From: an uncultured Bacteroidales bacterium
GTDB lineage: Bacteria; Bacteroidota; Bacteroidia; Bacteroidales; Marinilabiliaceae
Direction: 5' to 3'
DNA: 24,802 bases
Assembly: GCA_934717675.1 (NCBI GenBank)
Contig: CAKUYZ010000021.1
Coordinates: 1-24,802 of the forward strand
This document shows positions 8,747 to 16,113 of the stretch, in pieces. The stretch's first letter is position 1, and every line of letters starts with the position of its first letter. The position numbers and the translations under genes were made by a program. The notes under the pieces are model-generated. The model did no database searches. It was not told the DNA's origin and saw only the letters and a list, made by a program, of their open reading frames with translations.

Positions 8747-10606
8747 TCAGGCCGTGAAGACACCCATTTGGCAAGCCTTGCAGTCGGGCCGCGCCTCAAA
8801 CCTGCGCCCATCGGTGTCGGTGATGGTGAGCGGCACCAGAGCGGCGCATTCAGGATGTGACTTGAGACATTTGCCAAGCGAGAAGAGCAGGCAGTGCCTC
8901 ATGGTCATGACGCGCACCCCCTTGCCGGCGGGCTGCTGCCTCTCATAGCCCCACTCCTCCACGCGCGAGCCGTGAGCCTCGTAGAAAGCGCGCGCCTCGC
9001 TGTTGACCACGTTTGCCTCACGCCCCAAGGCGGCTTTGGGGAAATGCGCGTCGGGCTGCTCACTCCGCTCCACTGCCATTGGGCGGAAGTGCGCCACGCG
9101 TGCCTTGGCGTGAGCCTCTAGAGCGGCGCGGCGCAATGCATTGAGTTCGGCCGACGGAACGAAGACGGCCGCCGCGTCGGGCCTCACGTCCACAGAGACG
9201 GGGAAAAACGGCGTGCCACCCATCTTGGAGAGCTGAACCGTCATCTGCCTAGCCGCGGCAGCCTGGTCTCTGGCCTCTGTGGCGTTGGCTGTGGAAGAGG
9301 TCTCGGTCATGACGCCATCCTCATCCTCCATACGCAAAGAGAGACGGCCACAGGCATAAGAGAGCGTGAGGCGAAGCCCCACCCTGCGCACCGTCTTGTC
9401 ATGTCGCAGAGCATCGGCAAAAGCCACGTCGGAGTTGCGGAAGATCATGTCCCCCGCCTTCAGCCCCCTGACGTCTTGCGCCGTGACGTTGACAAGCCCG
9501 TCCTTAACCTCAGAAGCCGTGTTCACCCTTATGCCCTCCAGCCCCCCCCGGCCAAAGAAGCACAACCCGTCACCATTGTTCACGGCCAACGGCGTTCGGA
9601 TGGCGAATCGGCCTCCCGCCCTGACGGCTTCGGCCTTGCCCAAAGGCTCGCCTATGGATTTGGGCGTGAGCGGCTGCCAGATGTCGGCCTGTCGGCCATG
9701 GGCGAAATAGTCCGTGAAGCCGCGGTTGAAACTCTTGGCTGGTGAGGGCTCAAAGCCAGGCTCCACACGGCCAGAGGACAGGCGACGCAGATCGGGGCGG
9801 CGGTCCAGCACCTCGTCTAAGAGGCTGCGATAGTGGAGCGTTATGTTGGCCACATAGTCGGCATCTTTGAGCCGCCCCTCTATTTTGAAAGAAGAGACAC
9901 CGGCATTGATGAGTTCCTCCAGGTTGGCGGCCTGGCAGTTGTCGCGGAGAGAGAGGACGTGGGCCTTGCGGCGCAACACGGTGCCGTCGGCCCCCGCGAG
10001 GTCGTAAGCCAGGCGACAAGGCTGCGCGCACTCGCCACGGTTGGCGGACCTGCCGCCGCGCATCAGGCTCATATAGCACTGGCCGCTATATGACACGCAC
10101 AAGGCGCCATGGACAAAGGCCTCCAGCCTCACCCGCGTCTGACGGGCTATGGCGGCTATCTCATTGACCGACAGTTCCCTGGCCAGCACCACCTGGCTCA
10201 TGCCCACCTGCTGCCAAAACAAGACCTTATCCGCATTGCGGTTGTCGCACTGCGTGGAGGCGTGGAGCTCGATGGGCGGCATAGGCCCTCGGAGCAAAGA
10301 CATATCTTGCACAATGAGGACGTCGGCACCGGCCTCATAGACCTCCCAGGCCAAGCGGCGAGCGTCGTCCACCTCATTGTCAAAGAGCACAGTGTTGAGC
10401 GCCACATGGACACGCGCGCCGTAGAGGTGGGCATGGTCCGCCAGGGCGGCGATGTCCTCTATGGTGTTGGCCGCCGCCCTGCGCGCCCCAAACCTAGGCG
10501 CGCCTATGTAGACGGCATCGGCCCCATGGTCTATGGCCGCACGGCCACACTCCAGGCTCTTGGCCGGCGCCAGAAGCTCAATCGTTTTCCTGTCATATCT
10601 TTCCAT
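8747..10606 (-). CDS. rlhA: U32 family protein, RlhA-like (23S rRNA C2501 hydroxylation factor)
   Basis: A 619-residue U32 protein. The family signature is complete in EAFVHGALCVSYSGQCYMS (162-180), and four cysteines that fit a metal or Fe-S site are C170, C177, C193 and C197 (GECAQPC). The N-terminal half reads like a TIM-type fold (ELLAPA, HGADAVYIGAPRFGAR, IELHASTQCD, VLARELS) and, from memory, follows E. coli RlhA (YdcP) more closely than the shorter TrhP (YegQ), with GRSANRGEC and SFKIEGRLKD conserved. The long C-terminal extension, ending in a cysteine-containing tail (CLKSHPEC, PDCKACQMG), also fits the larger RlhA-type members. E. coli RlhA is needed for 5-hydroxycytidine at 23S rRNA position 2501; the same role here is inferred. 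It is annotated elsewhere as U32 peptidase or collagenase-like, but protease action is not supported. The barrel gene's terminator lies just upstream. Confidence 0.82.
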   Translation of the reverse strand: MERYDRKTIELLAPAKSLECGRAAIDHGADAVYIGAPRFGARRAAANTIEDIAALADHAHLYGARVHVALNTVLFDNEVDDARRLAWEVYEAGADVLIVQDMSLLRGPMPPIELHASTQCDNRNADKVLFWQQVGMSQVVLARELSVNEIAAIARQTRVRLEAFVHGALCVSYSGQCYMSLMRGGRSANRGECAQPCRLAYDLAGADGTVLRRKAHVLSLRDNCQAANLEELINAGVSSFKIEGRLKDADYVANITLHYRSLLDEVLDRRPDLRRLSSGRVEPGFEPSPAKSFNRGFTDYFAHGRQADIWQPLTPKSIGEPLGKAEAVRAGGRFAIRTPLAVNNGDGLCFFGRGGLEGIRVNTASEVKDGLVNVTAQDVRGLKAGDMIFRNSDVAFADALRHDKTVRRVGLRLTLSYACGRLSLRMEDEDGVMTETSSTANATEARDQAAAARQMTVQLSKMGGTPFFPVSVDVRPDAAAVFVPSAELNALRRAALEAHAKARVAHFRPMAVERSEQPDAHFPKAALGREANVVNSEARAFYEAHGSRVEEWGYERQQPAGKGVRVMTMRHCLLFSLGKCLKSHPECAALVPLTITDTDGRRFEARPDCKACQMGVFTA

Positions 10607-10614
10607 TGCCCGCG

Positions 10615-10657
10615 AAAATACAAAAAGAATCCCGGCCAGGGTTGCCCGGTCGGGATT
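10615..10657 (-). terminator. Intrinsic terminator of the lipoprotein-barrel operon
   Basis: Arms at 10628-10637 and 10648-10657 pair over 10 positions with one G.T wobble, and an inner GGG/CCC pair closes the loop. On the minus strand the hairpin is followed by CTTTTTGTATTTT. It lies 31 nt after the barrel gene's stop and runs into the start region of the RlhA-like gene, separating the two transcription units. Confidence 0.75.
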
Positions 10658-10688
10658 CGGAACGTACAGGGTTTATCAAGAGACGGCT

Positions 10689-11498
10689 CTAGAATCTAAA
10701 GCCAATCTTTAAATTAGGCGTAGCGAAGATCTTGATGTCATGATGCTGCGCCACATAGGTGTCATAGCCTTTGGGATAGACTTCAAGCTGGCTGTATTGG
10801 TATGAGGCGGGAGCGACCTCCAGTCCCAAGACGAGTCCCTTTGTCACCTCAAGCTCAACGCCTCCGACAAGGGAGCCGGATATGGCCCATATCTGCCCGG
10901 CTCGAGAGGAGGGAGTGAACACGACAGCCTCATCGTCTCCCGTGTAAGGCCTCGTGGCCTGAATCCGTCCCATCTGGCCTCCGATGGCCACGCCCGCATA
11001 GAGCGAGAGGCGCTCATTGGCCGTGGCGAAATGCCAGTTGGAACCCACGTTTGCCATCCAGTTGGTCGAGAGCTTGCCCTCGATGTAGCGTGACTGCGGT
11101 ATGGCCATGTCCGCGATGCTCTCGTCACCCTCCACGAAATCCTTCTTAGGCGTGGCCGCAATGTTCATTGCGAACATAAGATTGACGTCGATGTTCTTGG
11201 TGATGAAATATCGGCCTTGGACACCGACCATGTTGAGCAGGTTGTTGCTTCCCAGCTCGCCAAGATTCAAGTAGTAGCCTGGGTCGGTGGAGCTTACGTT
11301 GTCGCCGCCGATGCCCGTGCCGGGCGCAGAGCTACTGTTGTCGTATTTGGGCAGGAGGTAGGCACTGGTGTTCTGTTTGAACATAGTGTTGTTGCCCAAC
11401 ACGAGCGATACTTGAAACTGACCGGCATCCTGCGCCAGCGCAGCGGCTGGCGCGAGGAGTAGGAGAAGCAGCGCCACTGCGCTAAATCTTCTTTTCAT
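10689..11498 (-). CDS. Outer-membrane beta-barrel protein (BT1926-like)
   Basis: A 269-residue protein with a clear signal peptide (MKRRF, then a leucine/alanine core, cleavage at ALAQ-DA near 23). The mature part is a series of amphipathic strands separated by Asn/Gly/Asp turns (NMVGVQGRYFITKNIDVNLM, RLSLYAGVAIGG, GVELEVTKGLVLGLEVAP) and ends in IGFRF with a terminal Phe, the usual outer-membrane insertion signal. Size and layout fit 8-10 stranded barrels. From memory it resembles the family named after Bacteroides thetaiotaomicron BT1926, which lies beside the phase-variable surface-layer gene BT1927; this match was not computed. It starts 18 nt after the coiled-coil lipoprotein gene and is followed by a terminator, so the two form one operon. 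A role as anchor or partner for the lipoprotein is inferred from that. Confidence 0.8.
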   Translation of the reverse strand: MKRRFSAVALLLLLLAPAAALAQDAGQFQVSLVLGNNTMFKQNTSAYLLPKYDNSSSAPGTGIGGDNVSSTDPGYYLNLGELGSNNLLNMVGVQGRYFITKNIDVNLMFAMNIAATPKKDFVEGDESIADMAIPQSRYIEGKLSTNWMANVGSNWHFATANERLSLYAGVAIGGQMGRIQATRPYTGDDEAVVFTPSSRAGQIWAISGSLVGGVELEVTKGLVLGLEVAPASYQYSQLEVYPKGYDTYVAQHHDIKIFATPNLKIGFRF

Positions 11499-11516
11499 GC
11501 TGGTCGGGTGTGATTA

Positions 11517-13199
11517 TTATTCTGCGGAAAGCTTGGCCACGGTGTTCTTGTAGAGCTCCGAGTAGTAGTCGTAGGCCGTTTTAGCCTCGTCACGGTTTTT
11601 CTTGGCCTCATCGAGGGCGAGCTTGGCCTGCTTAACAGAGGTGATGCCGTCATAGGTACCCGCATAGAAGTTGTCAAGATTGTTCTGCGCGACAGCGACT
11701 TTAGCCTTCGCAGTCTCGACATCGGCTTTAGCCTGCTCAAGTTGCTCCTCAATGTCAGACAGGTCGTCATTGCCCAAAGCGTTCTCGGCAGCGTCAACAA
11801 GATTCAACTCATACTGGAGCTTTATGGCCTCGGCCTCAAGCTCAGGGTCTGTGGAGCTGAGGATCGCCTTTGCAAGTCGGACTTCCGAAATCTTGTCTTC
11901 AATGGAATTAAAGGCATCGTAGATGTCGAATGAAGCCTTCATAACGTCCGCATCGGTCGCTACAAGAGCCTCGTACTCCTCTTTCAGGGCATTTTCGGCC
12001 GCGACAAGGGCTTCTTTAGCCTTAGCTATAACCTCCTCACTCTTGCCAGCGGACACCGAATCATTGTAAGCACTCTTATATTCCTCATACGTGTACTTTT
12101 GAACCACGTACGCGTTCACCTGATCTTGGTGCTTCTCATTCAGGTCTAGGAATTTCTCGAGGAGCTTCTGAAGCTCATCGCTATTCGGGTAAAGGACGAT
12201 TGGGGTGGAATAATACCAATACGAATGTTCGAATGATTTGCCGTTAACGTCTGTAAAGGAATAAGAAGAGTAGTAAGAGTTGCAATACCAATATGAGTAT
12301 GTGTTGCCATCCTTGTCATAACCCGTCTTCTGTCCCTCAAGGTCAGCGATCTGGGCGTTAAACTCGTCGCACTTCTGCTCATAGGTCAGACGGAAAGCCT
12401 CACGAGCAGCCTGGTTTTCGCTCTGCTCAGACTCAATTGACGCTTTCTTGGCCTCGAACTCGATAGTCGCCTTGGCTTTATCCTCTTCTGTGAGCGAGCC
12501 GGCTGCCTTAAGCTGGTCGTAGTAGCTCTGGCCTATCTCGACGATCGCCTCGGCCTTCTCTTGCGCATACTTGGCGGAGGCGAGGTTATTCTTGAGCGTA
12601 GCCTCGATAGTGACGGAGTCAGTAGCGGCTGTGTTGGCAGCGTTCACATAGATCTGCCACTCACTGAGATAGTTTTGCTCTGCAAAGTAAAGAGCACTCT
12701 GGGCGTTCTTGAGCTTGCTGTAGACGTTGCGCAAGGTGACGTAGCTTCCGCTCTGCTCATCGAAGACTTCGGCATCGGCCTTTGCGGCATTGAGCGCGCT
12801 GGCGTAGGCCTGCTGCGCCTGCGCGTTTGCGGCCTTGAGGTTGAGGAGCGTTGTCTCCATCTCAAGCTGCTGAGCCTCCAGTTGCTTAGAGAGCAGAGCC
12901 TTCTCGTTGTTGATTTGCTCAATCTCAAGCTCACTTTGGGCGGCAGCTTTCTTGTATTCCAGATCTTTGAGCTTGACGTTGATCTCCTGGATCTGCTTCT
13001 GGTACTCGATCAGCTGATTCTCAAGGGTCTGCTTCTCGGCCTCGGCGTTCTTGACGGCCGTCTCGGCCTTGATGTACTCAGACTTGGCCTGGCGAAGAGC
13101 CGCGATGCCGTCCGGCTCGTCATTGTCAATGCAGCTCGTCAGGTTCGTCGCAGCCAGGGCGGCAGCAAGCGACATGTAAAGTAGCTTAGTACTTTTCAT
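11517..13199 (-). CDS. Coiled-coil lipoprotein, probably surface-exposed
   Basis: A 560-residue protein. The start at 13199 is chosen because it gives a lipoprotein signal peptide with lipobox LTSC (lipidated C23); the frame is open 38 codons further upstream, but that would bury the signal. The residues after the cysteine, IDNDEPD, are acidic, as in the export signal that sends Bacteroidota lipoproteins to the cell surface. Residues about 32-140 and 340-556 are rich in Ala, Lys, Glu and Gln with heptad-like spacing and should form long antiparallel coiled coils. Between them, residues 293-332 form a strikingly Tyr/Ser/Trp-rich insert (YSYWYCNSYYSSYS, HSYWYYS) that could be the tip. No enzyme motif is seen. 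Codon use is less GC-rich than its neighbours, partly because of composition. It is translated just ahead of the barrel gene. A surface-layer or adhesin-like role is only inference. Confidence 0.78.
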   Translation of the reverse strand: MKSTKLLYMSLAAALAATNLTSCIDNDEPDGIAALRQAKSEYIKAETAVKNAEAEKQTLENQLIEYQKQIQEINVKLKDLEYKKAAAQSELEIEQINNEKALLSKQLEAQQLEMETTLLNLKAANAQAQQAYASALNAAKADAEVFDEQSGSYVTLRNVYSKLKNAQSALYFAEQNYLSEWQIYVNAANTAATDSVTIEATLKNNLASAKYAQEKAEAIVEIGQSYYDQLKAAGSLTEEDKAKATIEFEAKKASIESEQSENQAAREAFRLTYEQKCDEFNAQIADLEGQKTGYDKDGNTYSYWYCNSYYSSYSFTDVNGKSFEHSYWYYSTPIVLYPNSDELQKLLEKFLDLNEKHQDQVNAYVVQKYTYEEYKSAYNDSVSAGKSEEVIAKAKEALVAAENALKEEYEALVATDADVMKASFDIYDAFNSIEDKISEVRLAKAILSSTDPELEAEAIKLQYELNLVDAAENALGNDDLSDIEEQLEQAKADVETAKAKVAVAQNNLDNFYAGTYDGITSVKQAKLALDEAKKNRDEAKTAYDYYSELYKNTVAKLSAE

Positions 13200-13242
13200 T
13201 ACGGATTTTAGTTTAACGATTAAACAGTACTTGGGTTTTAGC

Positions 13243-13260
13243 GTCGGGCTATCTCCCGAC
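13243..13260 (-). other. Leader hairpin at the 5' end of the lipoprotein mRNA
   Basis: GTCGGG (13243-13248) and CCCGAC (13255-13260) form a 6-bp stem with a 6-nt loop, placed almost at the predicted transcription start of the lipoprotein-barrel operon. A second perfect inverted repeat, GTTTAA-CGA-TTAAAC (13211-13225), lies closer to the start codon. Such 5' stems often stabilise abundant mRNAs; this role is inferred. Confidence 0.45.
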
Positions 13261-13273
13261 CTTTCTACACCAG

Positions 13274-13301
13274 CAAAGTTATCCACAGCCGCCATTACCA
13301 A
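13274..13301 (-). promoter_or_regulatory. Promoter of the lipoprotein-barrel operon
   Basis: On the minus strand TAACTTTG (13281-13274) fits the Bacteroidota -7 element TAnnTTTG, with TTG at 13301-13299 as a -33 element. The spacing is 17 nt, slightly shorter than the usual 19-21. Transcription would begin near 13268, giving a leader of about 70 nt that carries two small hairpins. Confidence 0.6.
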
Positions 13302-13497
13302 CCCACAAGACAAGCCGACGTTTGACCAAACGCCCCAAATTTTTGACGAAACGACATTTCATACCAATTTTTATTGCAAAATTCGGTGACCAATGGCATT
13401 ATATGCCACATAAAGACATATACATTGCCATATATACCAATATATTTTGTATAAATAGAATAATATGCCACATCATGACATAGCCGACAGGAGGGAC
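13302..13497. other. AT-rich intergenic region with repeated TGCCA-containing motifs
   Basis: The 369-nt gap 13200-13568 has no gene. Besides promoter, leader and terminator, its AT-rich part holds an imperfect direct repeat of 20 nt (13401-13420 and 13463-13482, 18 of 20 identical) containing ATATGCCACAT and GACATA. The first copy overlaps the inverted repeat TGGCAT-TAT-ATGCCA (13394-13408), and a further TTGCCA is at 13425-13430. The cluster lies upstream of the lipoprotein promoter and could hold operator sites. I found no long inverted repeats flanking the promoter. Confidence 0.4.
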
Positions 13498-13532
13498 ACA
13501 AAAAATGGGCTGACGGCAAAGCCACCAGCCCA
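13498..13532 (-). terminator. Intrinsic terminator of the ABC exporter operon
   Basis: TGGGCTG (13506-13512) pairs with CAGCCCA (13526-13532), with an inner GGC/GCC pair in the loop. On the minus strand the hairpin is followed by a run of six T. It lies 36 nt beyond the permease stop codon. Confidence 0.82.
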
Positions 13533-13568
13533 CTAGGGTAAGGGAAACATGCCTTGCGGCACCCTATG

Positions 13569-14885
13569 CTACTCCGATTGGCGAAACCACTTTATTATCT
13601 CTCCAAACGTCACTTTCTTGCCATACATGAGGATGCCGACACGATAGATGCGGGCTGCAATCCATGTGAAAAGGACAAAAGTGCCGATAAGAAGCACGAG
13701 CGAAAGCGCAATCTCCCACGCCGGAACGCCAAAGGGCAGGCGCGCCATCATGATGATGGGCGACGTGAATGGGAACAGAGAGCTCCAGAAAGAGAGTTGA
13801 CTGGAGGGGTCTTGCATGGTATGGATGGCAATGTAGATGGCCGCGAAGAGCGGAATCATGACAATGAGCGTCAGTTGCGAGCCGTCTTGCGGAGAATCCA
13901 TGGCAGCCCCGCAAATGGCGAAGAGGCTGGCATAGAGCAAATAGCCAAAGAGGAAGTAGACCACGAAAAGCGATATGATCTGGACAAAGTTGACGGCCTG
14001 AAGCTTGGCCATGATTTCTGACACCATGCCGGGGTCAGCCACGGAGGGGTCTGCGGCCACAGAAGACGCCACGGCGGCGGCCTCGGGCGCAAAGATTGAC
14101 GCCGCGCACGCCATGAGGGCCACGCCCAAGACAATCCATATGGCCAACTGCGTGAGAGCCACGAGGGCTATGCCTATGATTTTGCCCATCATCAGCTCAA
14201 ACGGCCTCACCGACGACACCAAGACCTCCACTATGCGGTTGGTCTTCTCTTCCATGACGCCCTGCATGACCATGGAGCCGGTGGTTATGACGAACATATA
14301 TATGAGCATGGCCGCCACCATGGCCACCACGGCGCCCACGGCGGCCGAGTCTTCGCTCTCCGACCCGTCTTCGGCAATGCTTATGGTGGTGACGCGCGCG
14401 GTGGCGTCGTTGACGCGTTCGAAGAGTGAGTCGAGCCCCGCGGAGTGGCCCTCATAATTGTCCATCATCTCGCGGCGCAGAGCCTCGCGGAGGTCGTCCT
14501 CGGTGTGGCGGACGGTCTCCATAGGCAGTGTGGACTGCGAGTAGAGCCTGACGCTGTCTTTGCCATCGGGCCTGCCGCCTATGACCATGTAGGCATCGAA
14601 GCCGCCGGCCTCGTAGGCCGAGCGGAGGCTGTCCTCGTCAGTATCGGCCGCCAGGAGGGAATATGTGGCCGAGCTGTCGTCGGTCAGGGCCTGGCCGTAG
14701 CGTTGCGTGCGGTCAATCACGGCAATCTTGGAGGCCTCGGTCTGGCCTACCATGGCGATGAGCGTGGGCAGGGCCATAAGGAGAAGCATGCCCACGGGCA
14801 TGAGGAGCGACATGATGATGAAGCTCTTTTTGCGGACGCGGGTGGTATACTCGCGGTTGATTATGAGAGACAGTTTACTGCTCAT
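13569..14885 (-). CDS. ABC-2 type transporter permease (NatB/YhaP-like)
   Basis: A 438-residue membrane protein. After a basic N terminus (INREYTTRVRKKSF), TM1 spans about 24-46; a large outside domain follows (about 50-180); then come five or so further segments at about 182-206, 231-262, 301-327, 336-354 and 391-412. The motif MEEKTNRIVEVLVSSVRP (211-228) is typical of the permease of Na+/antibiotic-type ABC-2 exporters such as NatB and YhaP. The gene starts 11 nt inside the 3' end of the ATPase gene, so the two are translationally coupled and should form the exporter. Two copies of each subunit are expected, because only one permease is present. The substrate cannot be inferred; sodium, a peptide or a lipid-like compound are all possible. 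A terminator follows. Confidence 0.87.
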   Translation of the reverse strand: MSSKLSLIINREYTTRVRKKSFIIMSLLMPVGMLLLMALPTLIAMVGQTEASKIAVIDRTQRYGQALTDDSSATYSLLAADTDEDSLRSAYEAGGFDAYMVIGGRPDGKDSVRLYSQSTLPMETVRHTEDDLREALRREMMDNYEGHSAGLDSLFERVNDATARVTTISIAEDGSESEDSAAVGAVVAMVAAMLIYMFVITTGSMVMQGVMEEKTNRIVEVLVSSVRPFELMMGKIIGIALVALTQLAIWIVLGVALMACAASIFAPEAAAVASSVAADPSVADPGMVSEIMAKLQAVNFVQIISLFVVYFLFGYLLYASLFAICGAAMDSPQDGSQLTLIVMIPLFAAIYIAIHTMQDPSSQLSFWSSLFPFTSPIIMMARLPFGVPAWEIALSLVLLIGTFVLFTWIAARIYRVGILMYGKKVTFGEIIKWFRQSE

Positions 14886-15825
14886 TGGTTTGCTTGTTGT
14901 TGGCGTCGGACTGGCCTACCACCTTGATAAAAATGTCATTCATGCTGGGCAATTTCTCCTCGAAACTAGCCAGCTCCACCTTGGAGAGCAGGTGACGGAT
15001 GAGCTCATTGGGAGTCATGCCGGCAGCCTCGGCCGCCGGGCGGACTAGAGCCTCGGTGATCCCGCCCGCGGAGCGCACCCCGGAGAGCGTCACGAGTGAG
15101 CCGGGCTGAAGCAGGGCGTCGGCCGAGCCCGCGAAGCGCACCTGGAACACATTCTCCTTAAACTGCTGACGCACGGCATCTACGGAGCCGGACAGCACGG
15201 CACGGCTCTTGTTGATGAGCGTGATGTCATCACACACCTCCTCAACCGAGGCCATGTTGTGCGTTGAGAAAATGACCGTCGCGCCCTTCGCTTTGAGTTC
15301 GAGGATCTCGTTTTTGAGCAGGTTGGCGTTGACGGGGTCGAAGCCGCTGAAAGGCTCATCAAAGATGAGCAGACTGGGCTCGTGAAGCACAGTGACAATG
15401 AACTGCACCTTTTGCTGCATACCCTTTGAGAGTTGCTCCACTTTCTTGTCCCACCAGTCGGAGATCTCGAACTTTTCGAACCAGGCCTTCAGCCTGCGGC
15501 GCGCCTCCATGGCCGAGAGACCTTTCAGGCGCGCCAAGTAAATGGCCTCCTCCCCCACTTTCATTTTCTTGTAGAGGCCGCGCTCCTCGGGCAGGTAGCC
15601 TATGCGGCCAATGTCCTCGGGGCAGAGCTTGCGGCCGTCAATGAGCACCTCGCCGCTGTCTGGCCTCGTTATTTGGTTCAGAATCCTGATAAAGGTGGTC
15701 TTGCCCGCCCCGTTGGGGCCCAGCAGGCCATAGACGCAGCCCTGCGGGACGCTGAGCGTCAGCCCGTCTAGCGCGCGGTGTCCCGAATAGTCCTTGACCA
15801 CGTCATGGGCTTCGATAAATGCCAT
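14875..15825 (-). CDS. ABC transporter ATP-binding protein (ABC-2 exporter)
   Basis: A 316-residue ATPase. The start at 15825 (MAFIEAHDVVKDYSGH) is preferred to one 25 codons upstream because it begins where the nucleotide-binding fold begins. Walker A is GPNGAGKTT (36-44), the signature is LSKGMQQ (132-138), Walker B is LLIFDEP with D156 and E157, and the switch histidine is in STHNM. The residues after the nucleotide-binding domain (about 225-316) form the C-terminal extension often found in NatA-type and drug-export ATPases. It drives the permease encoded directly downstream, whose start overlaps this gene's end by 11 nt. A TACTTTTG promoter-like box lies upstream in the gap shared with the divergent metY. 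Confidence 0.9.
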   Translation of the reverse strand: MAFIEAHDVVKDYSGHRALDGLTLSVPQGCVYGLLGPNGAGKTTFIRILNQITRPDSGEVLIDGRKLCPEDIGRIGYLPEERGLYKKMKVGEEAIYLARLKGLSAMEARRRLKAWFEKFEISDWWDKKVEQLSKGMQQKVQFIVTVLHEPSLLIFDEPFSGFDPVNANLLKNEILELKAKGATVIFSTHNMASVEEVCDDITLINKSRAVLSGSVDAVRQQFKENVFQVRFAGSADALLQPGSLVTLSGVRSAGGITEALVRPAAEAAGMTPNELIRHLLSKVELASFEEKLPSMNDIFIKVVGQSDANNKQTNEQ

Positions 15826-15856
15826 CTTGGTTGTCTTTGTTTGTTCAGATTTATCA

Positions 15857-15864
15857 CAAAAGTA
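15857..15864 (-). promoter_or_regulatory. Possible -7 element of the ABC exporter operon
   Basis: The minus strand reads TACTTTTG, which fits TAnnTTTG, 31 nt before the ATPase start codon. No TTG lies at the expected -33 distance, so the call rests on the -7 box and position only. Confidence 0.4.
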
Positions 15865-16019
15865 GACAATTAACAAAGTAAAGAGGGGCCGATTCCGCAC
15901 TTTTTCTTTAACCTGGCGAAATTTCTCGCCATAATAGAATAGTCATTCTTTTAAACCCACAACAACAGAATCATATTCCAAAGAAAGAACAAACACTAGG
16001 CCAAACCAACAAGAGCGCA

Positions 16020-16027
16020 TATCTTTG
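16020..16027 (+). promoter_or_regulatory. Possible -7 element of metY
   Basis: TATCTTTG fits TAnnTTTG. It predicts a transcription start near 16032, at the foot of the leader hairpin, and an untranslated leader of about 82 nt before the metY start. No -33 TTG is present at the usual distance. An ATG at 16030 directly after the box is in frame with metY but is thought not to be the real start. Confidence 0.45.
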
Positions 16028-16031
16028 CAAT

Positions 16032-16070
16032 GTCGGAAGGAGAAAGGGACCACCCTAAGGAACCTCCGAC
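16032..16070 (+). other. Structured leader upstream of metY
   Basis: GTCGGAAGG (16032-16040) pairs with CCTCCGAC (16063-16070) over 8 bp with one bulged A. Inside it, AGGG (16045-16048) pairs with CCCT (16053-16056) around a 4-nt loop. The outer stem starts where transcription is predicted to begin. It does not look like the SAM-I or SAM-II riboswitch patterns I know. Whether it regulates metY is open. Confidence 0.4.
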
Positions 16071-16113
16071 AGGACAAAACAGAAACCGACAAACGAAAAA
16101 ATACATTAAGACT

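Noticed and set aside
8747..10606. Collagenase or secreted peptidase role for the U32 protein
   Set aside because: There is no signal peptide, and the closest recalled relatives are RNA hydroxylation factors with a metal or Fe-S cysteine set.
12561..13184. Leucine-rich 207-codon plus-strand frame that looks like a membrane protein
   Set aside because: It is the antisense reading of Lys/Glu/Gln-rich coiled-coil codons, which always gives Leu/Val-rich sequence.
13200..13568. Invertible (phase-variable) promoter as known for Bacteroides surface-layer genes
   Set aside because: I found no long matching inverted repeats flanking the promoter and no recombinase gene nearby; only short repeats are present.
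16032..16113. SAM riboswitch in the metY leader
   Set aside because: The nested hairpin does not show the conserved cores of the SAM-I or SAM-II classes as I know them.
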